DNA from: Oceanimonas doudoroffii
Lineage (GTDB): Bacteria > Pseudomonadota > Gammaproteobacteria > Enterobacterales > Aeromonadaceae
DNA length: 64,000 nt
Assembly (NCBI RefSeq): GCF_002242685.1
Contig: NZ_NBIM01000001.1
Span: forward strand, 1,922,001-1,986,000
Direction of reading: 5' to 3'
The notes under the pieces are model-generated. The model was not told the DNA's origin and searched no databases. It saw only the letters and a list, made by a program, of their open reading frames with translations. Below are positions 9,603-18,628 of the stretch, in pieces (the stretch's first letter is position 1; every line of letters begins with the position of its first letter). The translations under genes were made by a program, and so were the position numbers.

Positions 9603-10019
9603 ATGAAAAAGACCTCTCTTTCCCGCCAGGGCGGCTTTACCCTGATTGAACTGATGATAGTGGTGGCCATTGTGGCCATACTGGCGGCAGTGGCGCTGCC
9701 GGCCTACCAGACCTATACCAATCGTGCCAAATTCAGTGAAGTGATCGCTGCTACTGGAGCGGTTAAGACCACCATAGAAGTGTGCACACAATCCGGAAAT
9801 GCAGGTGGTACCTGTGCAAACCGCGCAACCAGTGCCGCCGATGGAACAGTTGCTACGGATTTGGTCAACTCAGTCACAACTTCTTTTAGTGATCCAGATT
9901 TTACGGTTACAGCGACAGGAGCTGGTGATGTATCTGGCGCCACTTATACCATGACAGGGACTGTCAATAGCGGGCGTATTACTTGGGACAGCTCTTGTAG
10001 CCCTGCAGAATATTGCTAA
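9603..10019 (+). CDS. pilA: Type IV major pilin
   Basis: Pilin subunit. The 138-residue precursor has a short basic leader ending RQGG, cleaved before Phe of the [16 protein letters not shown] helix; Glu5 of the mature chain is present. Two C-terminal cysteines (CSPAEYC) bound a small disulfide loop. I chose ATG 9603, with AAGGATG seven bases upstream; the frame is open further 5' but the leader defines this start. Codon use after the N-terminal helix is visibly more AT-rich than in the neighbours, as expected for a rapidly exchanged surface antigen. PilD processes it, PilB/PilC assemble it, and PilT/PilU (36.4-38.6 kb) retract it. In E. coli the equivalent position holds ppdD. Confidence 0.93.
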   Translation: MKKTSLSRQGGFTLIELMIVVAIVAILAAVALPAYQTYTNRAKFSEVIAATGAVKTTIEVCTQSGNAGGTCANRATSAADGTVATDLVNSVTTSFSDPDFTVTATGAGDVSGATYTMTGTVNSGRITWDSSCSPAEYC

Positions 10020-10022
10020 TTG

Positions 10023-11735
10023 ATGAGTTCCCCTGCTAATACCACCATCAGCGGCCTGGCCCGTAGCCTGGCCGCTTCATCCATTCTGGATTCGGCCCAA
10101 CTGGAGCAGGCCTGTGCCCGCGCCGTTCAGGAAGCCAAGCCCCTCAGTACCGTGCTGGTGGAAACCCGGCTGCTTTCCAGCGAGGAACTGGCTCGCTTCT
10201 GCGAGCGGGAATTCGGCCTGCCCCTGGTCAGTCTGGACGACTTTGATACTGAGGAAGTGCCGTCACAGTATCTGAGCATGGATCTGATCGAGCGCCATTA
10301 CGCCATTCCCGTGCACCTGCGCGGCAAAGTGCTGTATCTGGCCATGTCGGATCCCACCAATGTGGCGGCGCTGGAAGACTTCGGCTTTCGTTTCAACCTG
10401 GTCACCGACACCCTGCTGGTGGAAGAGAGCAAACTGCAGCAGTTGCTGAGTAGCCTGCAGCAAAACACCGGCACCGGGCTGGATCTGGACAATATCGCCG
10501 ACGACGACATCGCCGGCCTGGAACTAGGCGAAGATCCCTCGGAGCGGGACGACGAACCCGGCGGCCAGGAAGACGACGCCCCCATCGTGCGGTATATCAA
10601 CAAAATCATGCTCGACGCGGTGCGCCGGGAAGCCTCGGATCTGCACTTTGAGCCCTACGAAACCTTCTTTCGCATTCGCTTTCGCATTGACGGTATACTG
10701 CACGAGGTGGCCTCGCCGCCGGTTAACCTGGCCTCCCGCTTTGCCGCCCGACTCAAGGTCATGGCCCGCCTCGACATTGCCGAACGCCGCCTGCCCCAGG
10801 ATGGCCGCATCAAGCTCAAGCTCACCCGCAGCAAGTCGGTGGACATGCGGGTCAACACCCTGCCCACCATGTGGGGCGAAAAAATCGTCATTCGTATTCT
10901 CGACAGCTCTGCCGCCCGCCTTGACATTGAGCAGCTGGGTTACAGCGAAGTCCAGAAAGCCCTCTACCTCAATGCCCTGAACCGGCCACAGGGCATGATA
11001 CTGGTCACCGGCCCCACCGGTTCGGGCAAGACGGTGTCGCTCTATACCGGCCTGAGTATTCTCAACAAGGTGTCGGCCAACATTTCCACCGCCGAAGATC
11101 CGATTGAAATCAATCTGCCCGGCATCAATCAGGTACAGATCAATCCCAAGGCGGGGCTGAGCTTTTCCCACGCCCTGCGCGCCTTTCTGCGCCAGGATCC
11201 CGATATCATCATGGTAGGGGAAATTCGGGATCTTGAAACCGCCGAAATCGCGGTCAAGGCGGCCCAGACCGGTCACCTGGTGCTGTCTACCCTGCATACC
11301 AACTCCGCCGCCGAAACCCTGACCCGACTCAGCAACATGGGGCTGCCGGCCTACAATATCGCGTCATCGGTCAGCCTGATTATCGCTCAACGGCTGGCAC
11401 GCAAGCTGTGTACCCACTGCCGGGAACCCGAGCAGATGAGTGCCGAGCAACTGCAGGCCCTGGGCTTTACCCCGGCCCAGCAGGCCGAGGGTATTACCCT
11501 GTATCGCGCCGTGGGCTGCGCCCAGTGCACCGATGGCTACAAGGGCCGCACCGGCATTTACGAGGTACTGGCCATGAGTGAACGCCTGTCGAGCCTGATC
11601 ATGAACGACGCAGGCTCCCTGGCGCTGGCCCGGGCCGCCGAGGAGGATGGCATGATGACCTTGCGCCAGTCGGCCCTGGCGAAGGCCCGCCTGGGCATTA
11701 TCAGCCTGTCCGAGGTCAATCGGGTAACCGGCTAA
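10023..11735 (+). CDS. pilB: Type IV pilus assembly ATPase
   Basis: Hexameric cytoplasmic ATPase that powers pilus extension. The 570 residues have an N-terminal MshEN-type domain (about 1-160) and a GspE/PilB core with Walker A GPTGSGKT (near residue 330), the Asp box around AEDPIEI, Walker B ([12 protein letters not shown]), the His box ([11 protein letters not shown]) and a C-terminal zinc tetracysteine (CTHC, CAQC). The start is uncertain: ATG 10023 is only three bases after the pilA stop, a TTG at 10020 is also in frame, and neither has a visible Shine-Dalgarno sequence. Translation may be coupled to pilA. It belongs to the pilABCD operon. Confidence 0.95.
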   Translation: MSSPANTTISGLARSLAASSILDSAQLEQACARAVQEAKPLSTVLVETRLLSSEELARFCEREFGLPLVSLDDFDTEEVPSQYLSMDLIERHYAIPVHLRGKVLYLAMSDPTNVAALEDFGFRFNLVTDTLLVEESKLQQLLSSLQQNTGTGLDLDNIADDDIAGLELGEDPSERDDEPGGQEDDAPIVRYINKIMLDAVRREASDLHFEPYETFFRIRFRIDGILHEVASPPVNLASRFAARLKVMARLDIAERRLPQDGRIKLKLTRSKSVDMRVNTLPTMWGEKIVIRILDSSAARLDIEQLGYSEVQKALYLNALNRPQGMILVTGPTGSGKTVSLYTGLSILNKVSANISTAEDPIEINLPGINQVQINPKAGLSFSHALRAFLRQDPDIIMVGEIRDLETAEIAVKAAQTGHLVLSTLHTNSAAETLTRLSNMGLPAYNIASSVSLIIAQRLARKLCTHCREPEQMSAEQLQALGFTPAQQAEGITLYRAVGCAQCTDGYKGRTGIYEVLAMSERLSSLIMNDAGSLALARAAEEDGMMTLRQSALAKARLGIISLSEVNRVTG

Positions 11736-11760
11736 GCCCCATTCGCCACAGGGAGGTCGC

Positions 11761-12987
11761 ATGGCAACCACTAAAGAGCTGAAGGTCTACCCGTTCAAGT
11801 GGGAAGGCATTAACCGCAAGGGCAAGAAGGTGTCGGGCTTCGTGCAGGCCGCCGATACCAGAACCGCCAAGCGTGAACTGCAGCGCCAGGGCATTAATGC
11901 CATCAAGGTCAGGCGCAAGAGCCAGGGGGTGCTGGCCCGCTGGAAGGATGCCATCAAGCCGGCGGACATCGCCATTATTACTCGCCAGGTGGCCACCATG
12001 CTGGCGGCCGGGGTCCCCCTGGTACAAACCCTGCAAATCATCGCCCGCTCCAATGAGAAGAACAGCATTCGCGAGCTGACTGGCGGCATTGCCGCCGACG
12101 TAGAGGGTGGCACACCGCTGTCCCAGGCGCTGCAGAAGCATCCCAGATATTTTGATGAGCTTTACTGCGACCTGGTGCAGTCCGGCGAGCAGACCGGCTC
12201 GCTGGAGCATATATTCGACCAGATCGCGCTCTATCGTGAAAAGGCCGAGGCCATCAAGTCCAAAATCAGGAAGGCCATGTTCTACCCCATCATGGTACTG
12301 CTGGTCGCCTTTGCGGTGACCGCCATATTACTGCTGTTTGTGATCCCCCAGTTTGAAGAAATTTTCGCCGGTTTTGGCGCCACCCTGCCCGCTTTTACTC
12401 AATTGGTGATCAATCTGTCGCGCTGGCTGCAGCAATACTGGCTGTTTATTCTAATCGCTCTGGTAATCGGCGGCTGGCTCTATGTGCGGGCCTGGCGCAA
12501 TTCGCAAAAGGTGCGGGACGCCACCGACCGCTTTATTCTGCGCCTGCCCGTCGTCGGCAAAATACTGCACAAGGCGGCCCTGGCCCGTTTTGCCCGCACC
12601 CTGGCCACCACCTTTTCCGCCGGCATTCCGCTGGTGGAAGGCCTGTTGTCTGCCGCCGGTGCGTCGGGCAATGTGGTATATCGCGAAGCGGTCAAACAGA
12701 TGCGCGACGAAGTGATAGCCGGCATGCAGATGAACCTGGCCATGCGCGCCACCGGGCTGTTCCCGGACATGGTGGTGCAAATGGTGATGATCGGCGAAGA
12801 GTCCGGCGCCATAGACGACATGATGCACAAGGTGGCCGGCATTTACGAACGGGAGGTGGACGACGCCGTGGATGGGCTCACCAGCCTGATCGAACCCCTG
12901 ATCATGGTGGTGCTGGGAGTTTTGGTTGGCGGTCTGGTCATTGCCATGTATCTTCCCATCTTTAATCTGGGCAGCGTGGTACGCTGA
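11761..12987 (+). CDS. pilC: Type IV pilus inner-membrane platform protein
   Basis: Polytopic platform protein that couples PilB/PilT to the pilus base. The 408 residues contain the duplicated T2SSF domain (about residues 70-195 and 275-395). Membrane segments include FYPIMVLLVAFAVTAILLLF, a second around LFILIALVIGG, and a C-terminal one (LIMVVLGVLVGGLVIAMYLP). The N-terminus (FKWEGINRKGKKVSGF) is the family's usual cytoplasmic start. CAGGGAGGTCGC precedes the ATG. It lies 25 bases after pilB. Confidence 0.96.
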   Translation: MATTKELKVYPFKWEGINRKGKKVSGFVQAADTRTAKRELQRQGINAIKVRRKSQGVLARWKDAIKPADIAIITRQVATMLAAGVPLVQTLQIIARSNEKNSIRELTGGIAADVEGGTPLSQALQKHPRYFDELYCDLVQSGEQTGSLEHIFDQIALYREKAEAIKSKIRKAMFYPIMVLLVAFAVTAILLLFVIPQFEEIFAGFGATLPAFTQLVINLSRWLQQYWLFILIALVIGGWLYVRAWRNSQKVRDATDRFILRLPVVGKILHKAALARFARTLATTFSAGIPLVEGLLSAAGASGNVVYREAVKQMRDEVIAGMQMNLAMRATGLFPDMVVQMVMIGEESGAIDDMMHKVAGIYEREVDDAVDGLTSLIEPLIMVVLGVLVGGLVIAMYLPIFNLGSVVR

Positions 12988-13059
12988 ACTGCCTTGGGCG
13001 AAGCTGAAAGTCACACAATAATATGGCGGCCTGCCGTATCGATATTTTTCGGGAACTCC

Positions 13060-13914
13060 ATGATTGCACTGCTCGACAATACCGCCCTGCTTTACCTTGT
13101 TATTCCCCTGCTGGGGCTGCTGGTGGGCAGCTTTCTTAACGTGGTGATCCATCGGCTGCCGCTGATAATGCAGCGGGAATGGCAACGGGAGTGCGCGGCC
13201 CTGCAGGACCAGCCGGTGACCGATGAAGCTCCCTTTAACCTCTGCGTGCCCCGCTCCCGCTGCCCTCACTGCGAACATACCCTGGCGGCCAGCGACAATA
13301 TTCCCCTGTTGAGTTGGCTGTGGCTGAAAGGCCGCTGTCGTTACTGCCAGGCGCCGGTGTCACGGCGCTACCCCTTGGTGGAGCTGGCCTCGGCGCTGCT
13401 CGCCGCCATCACCCTGTGGCGCTTCGGTGCCGGCCCGCAGTTACTGGCGGCGCTGGTCTTCAGCTGGATGCTGCTGTGCATGACCCTGATCGACCTCGAT
13501 CACTTGCTGCTGCCGGATCAACTCACCCTGCCGCTGCTGTGGCTGGGTCTGCTGCTCAATATCAATGAGCTGTTCGTACCGCTGCAGTCTGCGGTGATCG
13601 GCGCCGCCGCCGGCTATGGCATTCTGTGGAGTCTGTACTGGCTGTTCCGGCTTGCCACCGGCAAGGAAGGCATGGGCTATGGCGACTTCAAACTGCTGGC
13701 CGCCATCGGCGCCTGGTTTGGCTGGCAAAGCCTGTTGCCGGTGCTGCTGCTGGCGTCCTTTACCGGCGCAGCCCTGGGGCTTGGCCTGATGGCCCTGCGG
13801 CGCCTGGGGGAAGACCGGGTGCTGCCCTTTGGTCCGGCCCTGGCCCTGGGCGGCTGGAGCTACCTGATGTGGGGCACGGACGTGGTTAAACTGTACTGGA
13901 GACTGGCACTGTGA
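13060..13914 (+). CDS. pilD: Prepilin peptidase / N-methyltransferase
   Basis: Integral membrane aspartyl protease that cleaves prepilin (and usually type II secretion pseudopilin) leaders and methylates the new N-terminus. The 284 residues include the tetracysteine zinc motif of the methylase domain (CPHC and CRYC), the first catalytic aspartate region DLDHLLLPDQ and the second, GYGDFKLLAAIGAWFGW (GxGD). About seven to eight membrane helices are apparent. I chose the ATG at 13060; the frame opens earlier at a TTG (12994) but the product there does not look like this family. Its stop overlaps the coaE start (GTGA). Confidence 0.95.
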   Translation: MIALLDNTALLYLVIPLLGLLVGSFLNVVIHRLPLIMQREWQRECAALQDQPVTDEAPFNLCVPRSRCPHCEHTLAASDNIPLLSWLWLKGRCRYCQAPVSRRYPLVELASALLAAITLWRFGAGPQLLAALVFSWMLLCMTLIDLDHLLLPDQLTLPLLWLGLLLNINELFVPLQSAVIGAAAGYGILWSLYWLFRLATGKEGMGYGDFKLLAAIGAWFGWQSLLPVLLLASFTGAALGLGLMALRRLGEDRVLPFGPALALGGWSYLMWGTDVVKLYWRLAL

Positions 13915-14549
13915 GTTATGTGGTAGGACTGACCGGCGGCATTGGCAGTGGCAAAAGCACCGTGGCTGAGCTGTTCGCCAAACAGGGCGTCGACATTGTC
14001 GACGCCGACATCATCGCCCGTGAGGTGGTGGCTCCAGGAGAGCCGGCGCTGGCAGCCATTGAGCAACATTTTGGATCCGAGGTAATCACCGCAAGCGGTG
14101 AGCTGGACCGGCGCGCCCTGCGCGCCCGGGTGTTTGATAACGCACAGGAAAAAGACTGGCTTAACGCCCTGCTGCATCCGGTTATTCGTGGTCGCATGGT
14201 GACCGCCTGTGCCGCCGGCACCTCCTCCTACTGCCTGCTGGTGGTGCCGTTACTGGTGGAAAACAACCTCACCGGCCTGTGCAACCGCGTGCTGGTAGTG
14301 GACGTCAGCCCCGAGACCCAGCTTGCGCGCACCGTTAAACGGGACAATGCCGATGAAGCACAAATTCGCGCCATCATGGCCGCCCAGGCCAGCCGCGAGC
14401 AGCGCCTGGCCGCCGCCGACGACGTCCTGAACAACAACAGCCCCGACCAGGCGGGGTTGCACGCGGAGGTGGCACGGCTGCACCGGGAGTATTTGGCCCT
14501 GGCAAAAGACGAAAACGGTGAGACGTGGAAGGAAAAACGTGAGGTGTGA
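13911..14549 (+). CDS. coaE: Dephospho-CoA kinase
   Basis: Phosphorylates the 3'-hydroxyl of dephospho-CoA, the last step of coenzyme A synthesis. The 212 residues begin with the P-loop LTGGIGSGKST (7-17) and include the DADIIAREVV and lid (RDNADEAQIRAIMAAQ) segments of the family. The start is a GTG overlapping the pilD stop by four bases, so translation is coupled. pilD-coaE adjacency is common in gammaproteobacteria, usually followed by zapD-yacG; here those two genes lie 29 kb away. Confidence 0.95.
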   Translation: MSYVVGLTGGIGSGKSTVAELFAKQGVDIVDADIIAREVVAPGEPALAAIEQHFGSEVITASGELDRRALRARVFDNAQEKDWLNALLHPVIRGRMVTACAAGTSSYCLLVVPLLVENNLTGLCNRVLVVDVSPETQLARTVKRDNADEAQIRAIMAAQASREQRLAAADDVLNNNSPDQAGLHAEVARLHREYLALAKDENGETWKEKREV

Positions 14550-14556
14550 GGCGTGA

Positions 14557-14596
14557 GGGGATAACTGCCAGACGGCGTCTATCCCCCCTTTTTTAC
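14557..14596 (+). terminator. Terminator after coaE
   Basis: GGGGATA pairs with TATCCCC around an inner GAC-GGC-GTC hairpin and is followed by CCTTTTTT. It separates the convergent coaE and trmB. Just upstream is a short GTGAGG-type repeat stretch like that at 41.2 kb. Confidence 0.7.
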
Positions 14597-14597
14597 C

Positions 14598-15326
14598 TCA
14601 GGCGGTGCGGGTAAAAATCAGATCCCAGACGCCGTGGCCCAGGCGGTGGCCGCGCTGTTCGAACTTGGTCAGCGGGCGGTAATCGGGGCGCGGCATATAG
14701 TCGCCCGGGCTACCGGAATGAGCGGCGGCATTGGCATAACCGGGAGCGGCATTCATCACTTCCAGCATGTGCTCGGCGTAGTTTTCCCAGTCGGTGGCCA
14801 TGTGGAATTCGCCGCCGATTTTCAGCTTGCTGCGCACCATTTCCACAAATTCAGGTCGTACGATGCGGCGCTTGTGGTGACGCTTTTTGTGCCAGGGATC
14901 CGGGAAAAACAGCTGTACCCGGTCCAGGCTTTGCTCGGGCAGCATTTGCTCAAACACTTCCACCGCATCGTGACACATCACCCGCAGGTTGGTCAGGCCG
15001 GCTTCCGCCGCGCCCATCAGACAGGCACCCACGCCCGGGGTGTGCACCTCAATACCGATAAAGTCCTGCTCCGGGGCGGCGGCGGCCATTTCCACCAGCG
15101 AGCCGCCCATGCCAAAGCCGATTTCCAGCACGCGGGGGGCGGCGCGGCCAAATACCGCGTCCAGGCTCAGCAGCTCACCGGAAAAGTCGATGCCCATCAC
15201 CGGCCACTGCTCCGCCATGGCCTTTTCCTGGCCCTTGGTCAGGCGGCCTTCCCGGCGCACAAAGCTGCGAATTTTGCGCTTGCGCAGGTCTTCTTCGGTC
15301 TGGGCGGGCGGCTTCTGTTCAGTCAT
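14598..15326 (-). CDS. trmB: tRNA (guanine-N7-)-methyltransferase
   Basis: SAM-dependent enzyme making m7G46 in tRNA. The 242 residues show the class I methyltransferase motif [12 protein letters not shown], the acidic strand end [10 protein letters not shown], the active-site segment [15 protein letters not shown] and the conserved C-terminal [18 protein letters not shown] chose the ATG at 15326 (MTEQKPPAQ), which has a GGAGAAACGAG site; the open frame continues to 15365 but without a better start. In E. coli trmB lies between mutY and yggL; neither is here. Confidence 0.95.
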   Translation of the reverse strand: MTEQKPPAQTEEDLRKRKIRSFVRREGRLTKGQEKAMAEQWPVMGIDFSGELLSLDAVFGRAAPRVLEIGFGMGGSLVEMAAAAPEQDFIGIEVHTPGVGACLMGAAEAGLTNLRVMCHDAVEVFEQMLPEQSLDRVQLFFPDPWHKKRHHKRRIVRPEFVEMVRSKLKIGGEFHMATDWENYAEHMLEVMNAAPGYANAAAHSGSPGDYMPRPDYRPLTKFEQRGHRLGHGVWDLIFTRTA

Positions 15327-15527
15327 CTCGTTTCTCCGGCTGGCAATGAAGTGCGAATTATCCAAAGTTAAGCCAAAGGTGCAAGCCGAAAACGCCGGCA
15401 GAAAAAATCCTCCATATTCACGCCATTTTCAAAAAGAACACGCCGTCATGCCCGCCAATACCAAAAAAAGTGTCATTCAGCCCCACCTAGACTGAAGGTC
15501 ATCACCGGTCATTGAAGGAGTCTGCCC

Positions 15528-17030
15528 ATGGCGCCCATGCATAACAACGGTAATAACAATGGCAAGGTGACCGACGCCCTGATGCCCTATCTGCAGGAAC
15601 CGCGGCTGGTGCGTGAGCTGGCCTACCTCAACGGCCAGTGGGTGCACGGTCAGCGCGACTTGCCGGTATTCAATCCGGCCACCAATGATGTTATTGGCCA
15701 TGTGCCCCGGCTCAACACCGAGCAGGCAGGGCTGGCCGTTACCGCCGCGCACACCGCCCTGGGTCCCTGGCGCAGCCTGCCGGCGGACGAGCGCGCTGCC
15801 CTGCTGCTGCGCTGGCACGATCTGATCCTTGAGCACAAACAGGATCTGGCCACCCTGATAGTACTGGAGCAGGGCAAGCCGCTGGCGGATGCGCTGGGCG
15901 AAATCGACTATGGCGCTTCCTTTGTACGCTGGTTTGCCGAAGAGGGCCGGCGCGCCGGCGGCGATACCCTGCCCAGCCATATTCCCGGCGCCGAGTTGCA
16001 TACTCGGCGCGAGCCGGTGGGCGTGGCGGCCCTGATCACCCCCTGGAATTTTCCCCACGCCATGATCACCCGCAAGGCCGCGGCGGCCCTGGCCATTGGC
16101 TGCACAGTAGTGATCAAGCCCGCCAGCGAAACGCCGTTTTCCGCCCTGGCGCTGGCCGAGCTGGCGGAGCGGGCCGGCTTTGCACCTGGGGTGATTAACG
16201 TGATCACCGGCTCCGGTGCCGAGCTGGGTAACACCCTGTGCCGGGACGATCGCGTACGGGCACTGTCCTTTACCGGCTCCACCGCGGTGGGTAAGCAACT
16301 GCTGGCCGCCTGCGCCGATACGGTAAAGAAATGCGCCATGGAGCTGGGCGGAAATGCCCCCTTTATGGTGTTGCCCGACATGGATATTCAGATGGCGGCG
16401 CGGGCGGCGGTGGCTGCCAAATTCCAGACCGCCGGCCAGGACTGCCTGGCCGCCAACCGCATACTGGTGCCCCGCCCCCGCTACGAGGAGTTTCTCGACG
16501 CCTTTGCCGGCGAGATGGCTCGCCTTCGTGTCGGCAACGGCCTTGAAGCCGGTGTCACCATGGGGCCGCTTATCCACCGCCGGGCGGTGGACAACGCGCA
16601 AAGCCTGGTGGACGACGCCCTGGCCCACGGCGCCCGCCTGTTTGCCGGCAACCGGCAGCCCGGCCCCGGCGAAAACTTCTTTCTGCCGGTGCTGCTGGCC
16701 GACGTCACCCCCGCCATGCGGGTATACCGGGAAGAGAACTTCTGTCCGGTCGCGGCGGTGTTGGCCTATGAGGATCCCGCCGAATTGCTGGCGCTGGCCA
16801 ACGACACCGAATACGGCCTGGCCGCTTACATCTTCGGACACGATCAGCGGCTGATCAGACCCCTGCTGGACAGGCTGGAGTTCGGCATGGTGGCGGTCAA
16901 CTCGGTAAAAATGACCGGCCACTGCATTCCCTTTGGCGGCATCAAGCACTCGGGCCTGGGCCGGGAAGGCAGCCGTCATGGTTTTGATGATTTCAGCCAG
17001 CTCAAATACTGCTGCCTGGGCGGGCTTTGA
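15528..17030 (+). CDS. NAD(P)+-dependent aldehyde dehydrogenase, succinate-semialdehyde type
   Basis: Oxidises an aldehyde, probably succinate semialdehyde or a related omega-amino/semialdehyde, to the acid. The 500 residues match the GabD-like family: cofactor segment ITPWNFPHAMITRKAAAAL, catalytic Glu in MELGGN (about residue 272), catalytic Cys in AGQDC (about residue 306) and the C-terminal PFGGIKHSGLGREG. It has a strong AAGGAG site. It is followed after 27 bases by a class III aminotransferase, so together they could degrade a diamine or omega-amino acid (for example putrescine/GABA) to a dicarboxylate. GabD proper is the nearest I recognise, but substrate is not proven; I leave the symbol open. 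Confidence 0.88.
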   Translation: MAPMHNNGNNNGKVTDALMPYLQEPRLVRELAYLNGQWVHGQRDLPVFNPATNDVIGHVPRLNTEQAGLAVTAAHTALGPWRSLPADERAALLLRWHDLILEHKQDLATLIVLEQGKPLADALGEIDYGASFVRWFAEEGRRAGGDTLPSHIPGAELHTRREPVGVAALITPWNFPHAMITRKAAAALAIGCTVVIKPASETPFSALALAELAERAGFAPGVINVITGSGAELGNTLCRDDRVRALSFTGSTAVGKQLLAACADTVKKCAMELGGNAPFMVLPDMDIQMAARAAVAAKFQTAGQDCLAANRILVPRPRYEEFLDAFAGEMARLRVGNGLEAGVTMGPLIHRRAVDNAQSLVDDALAHGARLFAGNRQPGPGENFFLPVLLADVTPAMRVYREENFCPVAAVLAYEDPAELLALANDTEYGLAAYIFGHDQRLIRPLLDRLEFGMVAVNSVKMTGHCIPFGGIKHSGLGREGSRHGFDDFSQLKYCCLGGL

Positions 17031-17057
17031 CGGTGCAGTTTATCAAGGAGGTTCACC

Positions 17058-18470
17058 ATGACCCTGAACACGCAACAATGGCTTGAGGCCGACCGCAACA
17101 CCGTGTTTCACGCCTCAACCCCCCTTGGACAATATGCCAGAGGCGAGATGGGCGGACGCATCATTGCCGGTGCCGAGGGCATTCGCATTTATGACTCTCA
17201 GGGCACCGAGCTGATTGACGCCTTTGCCGGCCTGTATTGCGTCAATATCGGTTATGGCCGCCCCGAGATGGCCGAGGCCATGTACGAACAGGCCAAAAAG
17301 CTGGCCTATTACCACACCTATGTGGGCCACAGTAACCAAGCGCTGATTGAATTGTCCCGGCGCATTCTCGACAAAGCGCCGGCAAACATGAGCAAGGTCT
17401 ATTACGGCCTGTCGGGCAGTGACGCCAACGAAACCCAGATCAAGCTGGTGTGGTACTACAACAATGTGTTGGGCCGCCCCGAGAAGAAAAAGATCATCTC
17501 CCGGGAACGGGGCTACCACGGCTCCAGCGTGGCCGCCGGCTCCCTCACCGGGCTGCCGCTGTTTCATGCTCATTTCGATCTGCCGCTGGAACGTATTCAT
17601 CACACGGTGGCACCCTATTATTATCGCCGGGGTGACGACAGCCTGAGCGAGCAGGCATTTTCCCGCTGGTGCGCCGAGCAGCTTGAAGCAAAAATTCTGG
17701 CCGAGGGCCCGGACACGGTGGCCGCCATGATCGCCGAGCCGGTGCTGGGCACCGGCGGCATCGTGCCGCCACCGCAAGGCTACTGGTCCGAAATACGCAA
17801 GGTGCTCGACAAATACGACATTTTGCTGATTGCCGACGAGGTGGTGTGCGGCTTTGGCCGGCTGGGCACCGAGTTTGGCTCGCTCCATTACGACATGCGG
17901 CCGGATCTGATGACGGTGGCCAAGGGCCTGACCTCGGCCTATCAGCCCCTGTCGGGCGTGATTGTCGGCGAAAATGTCTGGCAGACCCTGGAGCGGGGCA
18001 CCGACGACTGGGGCGCCATCGGTCACGGCTATACCTACTCCGGCCACCCCATGGGCGCGGCGGCAGCGCTGTGCAACCTGGACATCATCGAGCGGGAAAA
18101 CCTGGTGGCCAATGCCGAGCATACCGGTGCGCACCTGCAGCGGCGCATGAAAGAAACCTTTGGCGGCCACCCGCTGGTGGGGGAATGCCGGGGCATCGGC
18201 CTGCTGGCGGCACTGGAATTTTCCGCCGATCCGGCCAGCCGCACACCACTGGAGCCCGCCCTCAAGGTGGGTCCGCGCATTGCCGCCGCCTGCCTGCAGC
18301 AGGGGCTGATCGCCCGTGCCATGCCCCACGGCGACATTCTGGGCTTTGCCCCGCCCCTGGTGGTCACCCCGGACGACATTGACGACATCGTCGCCCGTAC
18401 CCAAAAGGCGGTGAATACCGTTACCGACGAACTGGTGCGCAGCGGCGAGTGGCGCCCGGCCAGGGATTGA
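17058..18470 (+). CDS. Class III PLP-dependent aminotransferase
   Basis: Transfers an amino group from an amine or omega-amino acid to pyruvate or a 2-oxoacid. The 470 residues have the class III fold motifs: YGLSGSDANETQIKL (phosphate-binding region), RGYHGSS, the LIADEVVCGFGRLG aspartate motif, and the PLP lysine Lys289 in VAKGLTSAYQP. The sequence resembles putrescine/polyamine:pyruvate aminotransferases (SpuC type) more than GabT, by recall. The start ATG follows AAGGAGG. It pairs in an operon with the aldehyde dehydrogenase upstream; the product of one would be the substrate of the other. Confidence 0.85.
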   Translation: MTLNTQQWLEADRNTVFHASTPLGQYARGEMGGRIIAGAEGIRIYDSQGTELIDAFAGLYCVNIGYGRPEMAEAMYEQAKKLAYYHTYVGHSNQALIELSRRILDKAPANMSKVYYGLSGSDANETQIKLVWYYNNVLGRPEKKKIISRERGYHGSSVAAGSLTGLPLFHAHFDLPLERIHHTVAPYYYRRGDDSLSEQAFSRWCAEQLEAKILAEGPDTVAAMIAEPVLGTGGIVPPPQGYWSEIRKVLDKYDILLIADEVVCGFGRLGTEFGSLHYDMRPDLMTVAKGLTSAYQPLSGVIVGENVWQTLERGTDDWGAIGHGYTYSGHPMGAAAALCNLDIIERENLVANAEHTGAHLQRRMKETFGGHPLVGECRGIGLLAALEFSADPASRTPLEPALKVGPRIAAACLQQGLIARAMPHGDILGFAPPLVVTPDDIDDIVARTQKAVNTVTDELVRSGEWRPARD

Positions 18471-18482
18471 GATGTAAGACGT

Positions 18483-18564
18483 GTAGGTTGTGATGAGCGA
18501 AGCGAACCACAACACGAAGCCGTCGGTGGGTTGTTGGAATTCGCTGCGCTCATTGCCAACCTAC
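18483..18564. repeat. Paired REP element, copy B
   Basis: The arms are GTAGGTTGTGATGAGCGAAG and the inverted ATTCGCTGCGCTCATTGCCAACCTAC-like end; 82 bp, same design as copies A and C. It lies 12 bases after the aminotransferase stop. Confidence 0.85.
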
Positions 18565-18575
18565 GGTCTGGAATG

Positions 18576-18606
18576 AAAAAAGGGCCTGTCATCGACAGGC
18601 CCTTTT
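18576..18606. terminator. Bidirectional terminator, aminotransferase / lysS
   Basis: AAAAGGGCCTGTC and GACAGGCCCTTTT form a 13-bp stem around ATC, with A- and T-runs on both sides. It serves the convergent aminotransferase gene and lysS. Confidence 0.9.
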
Positions 18607-18628
18607 GCTGTGTGCACGATTTCCGCGA

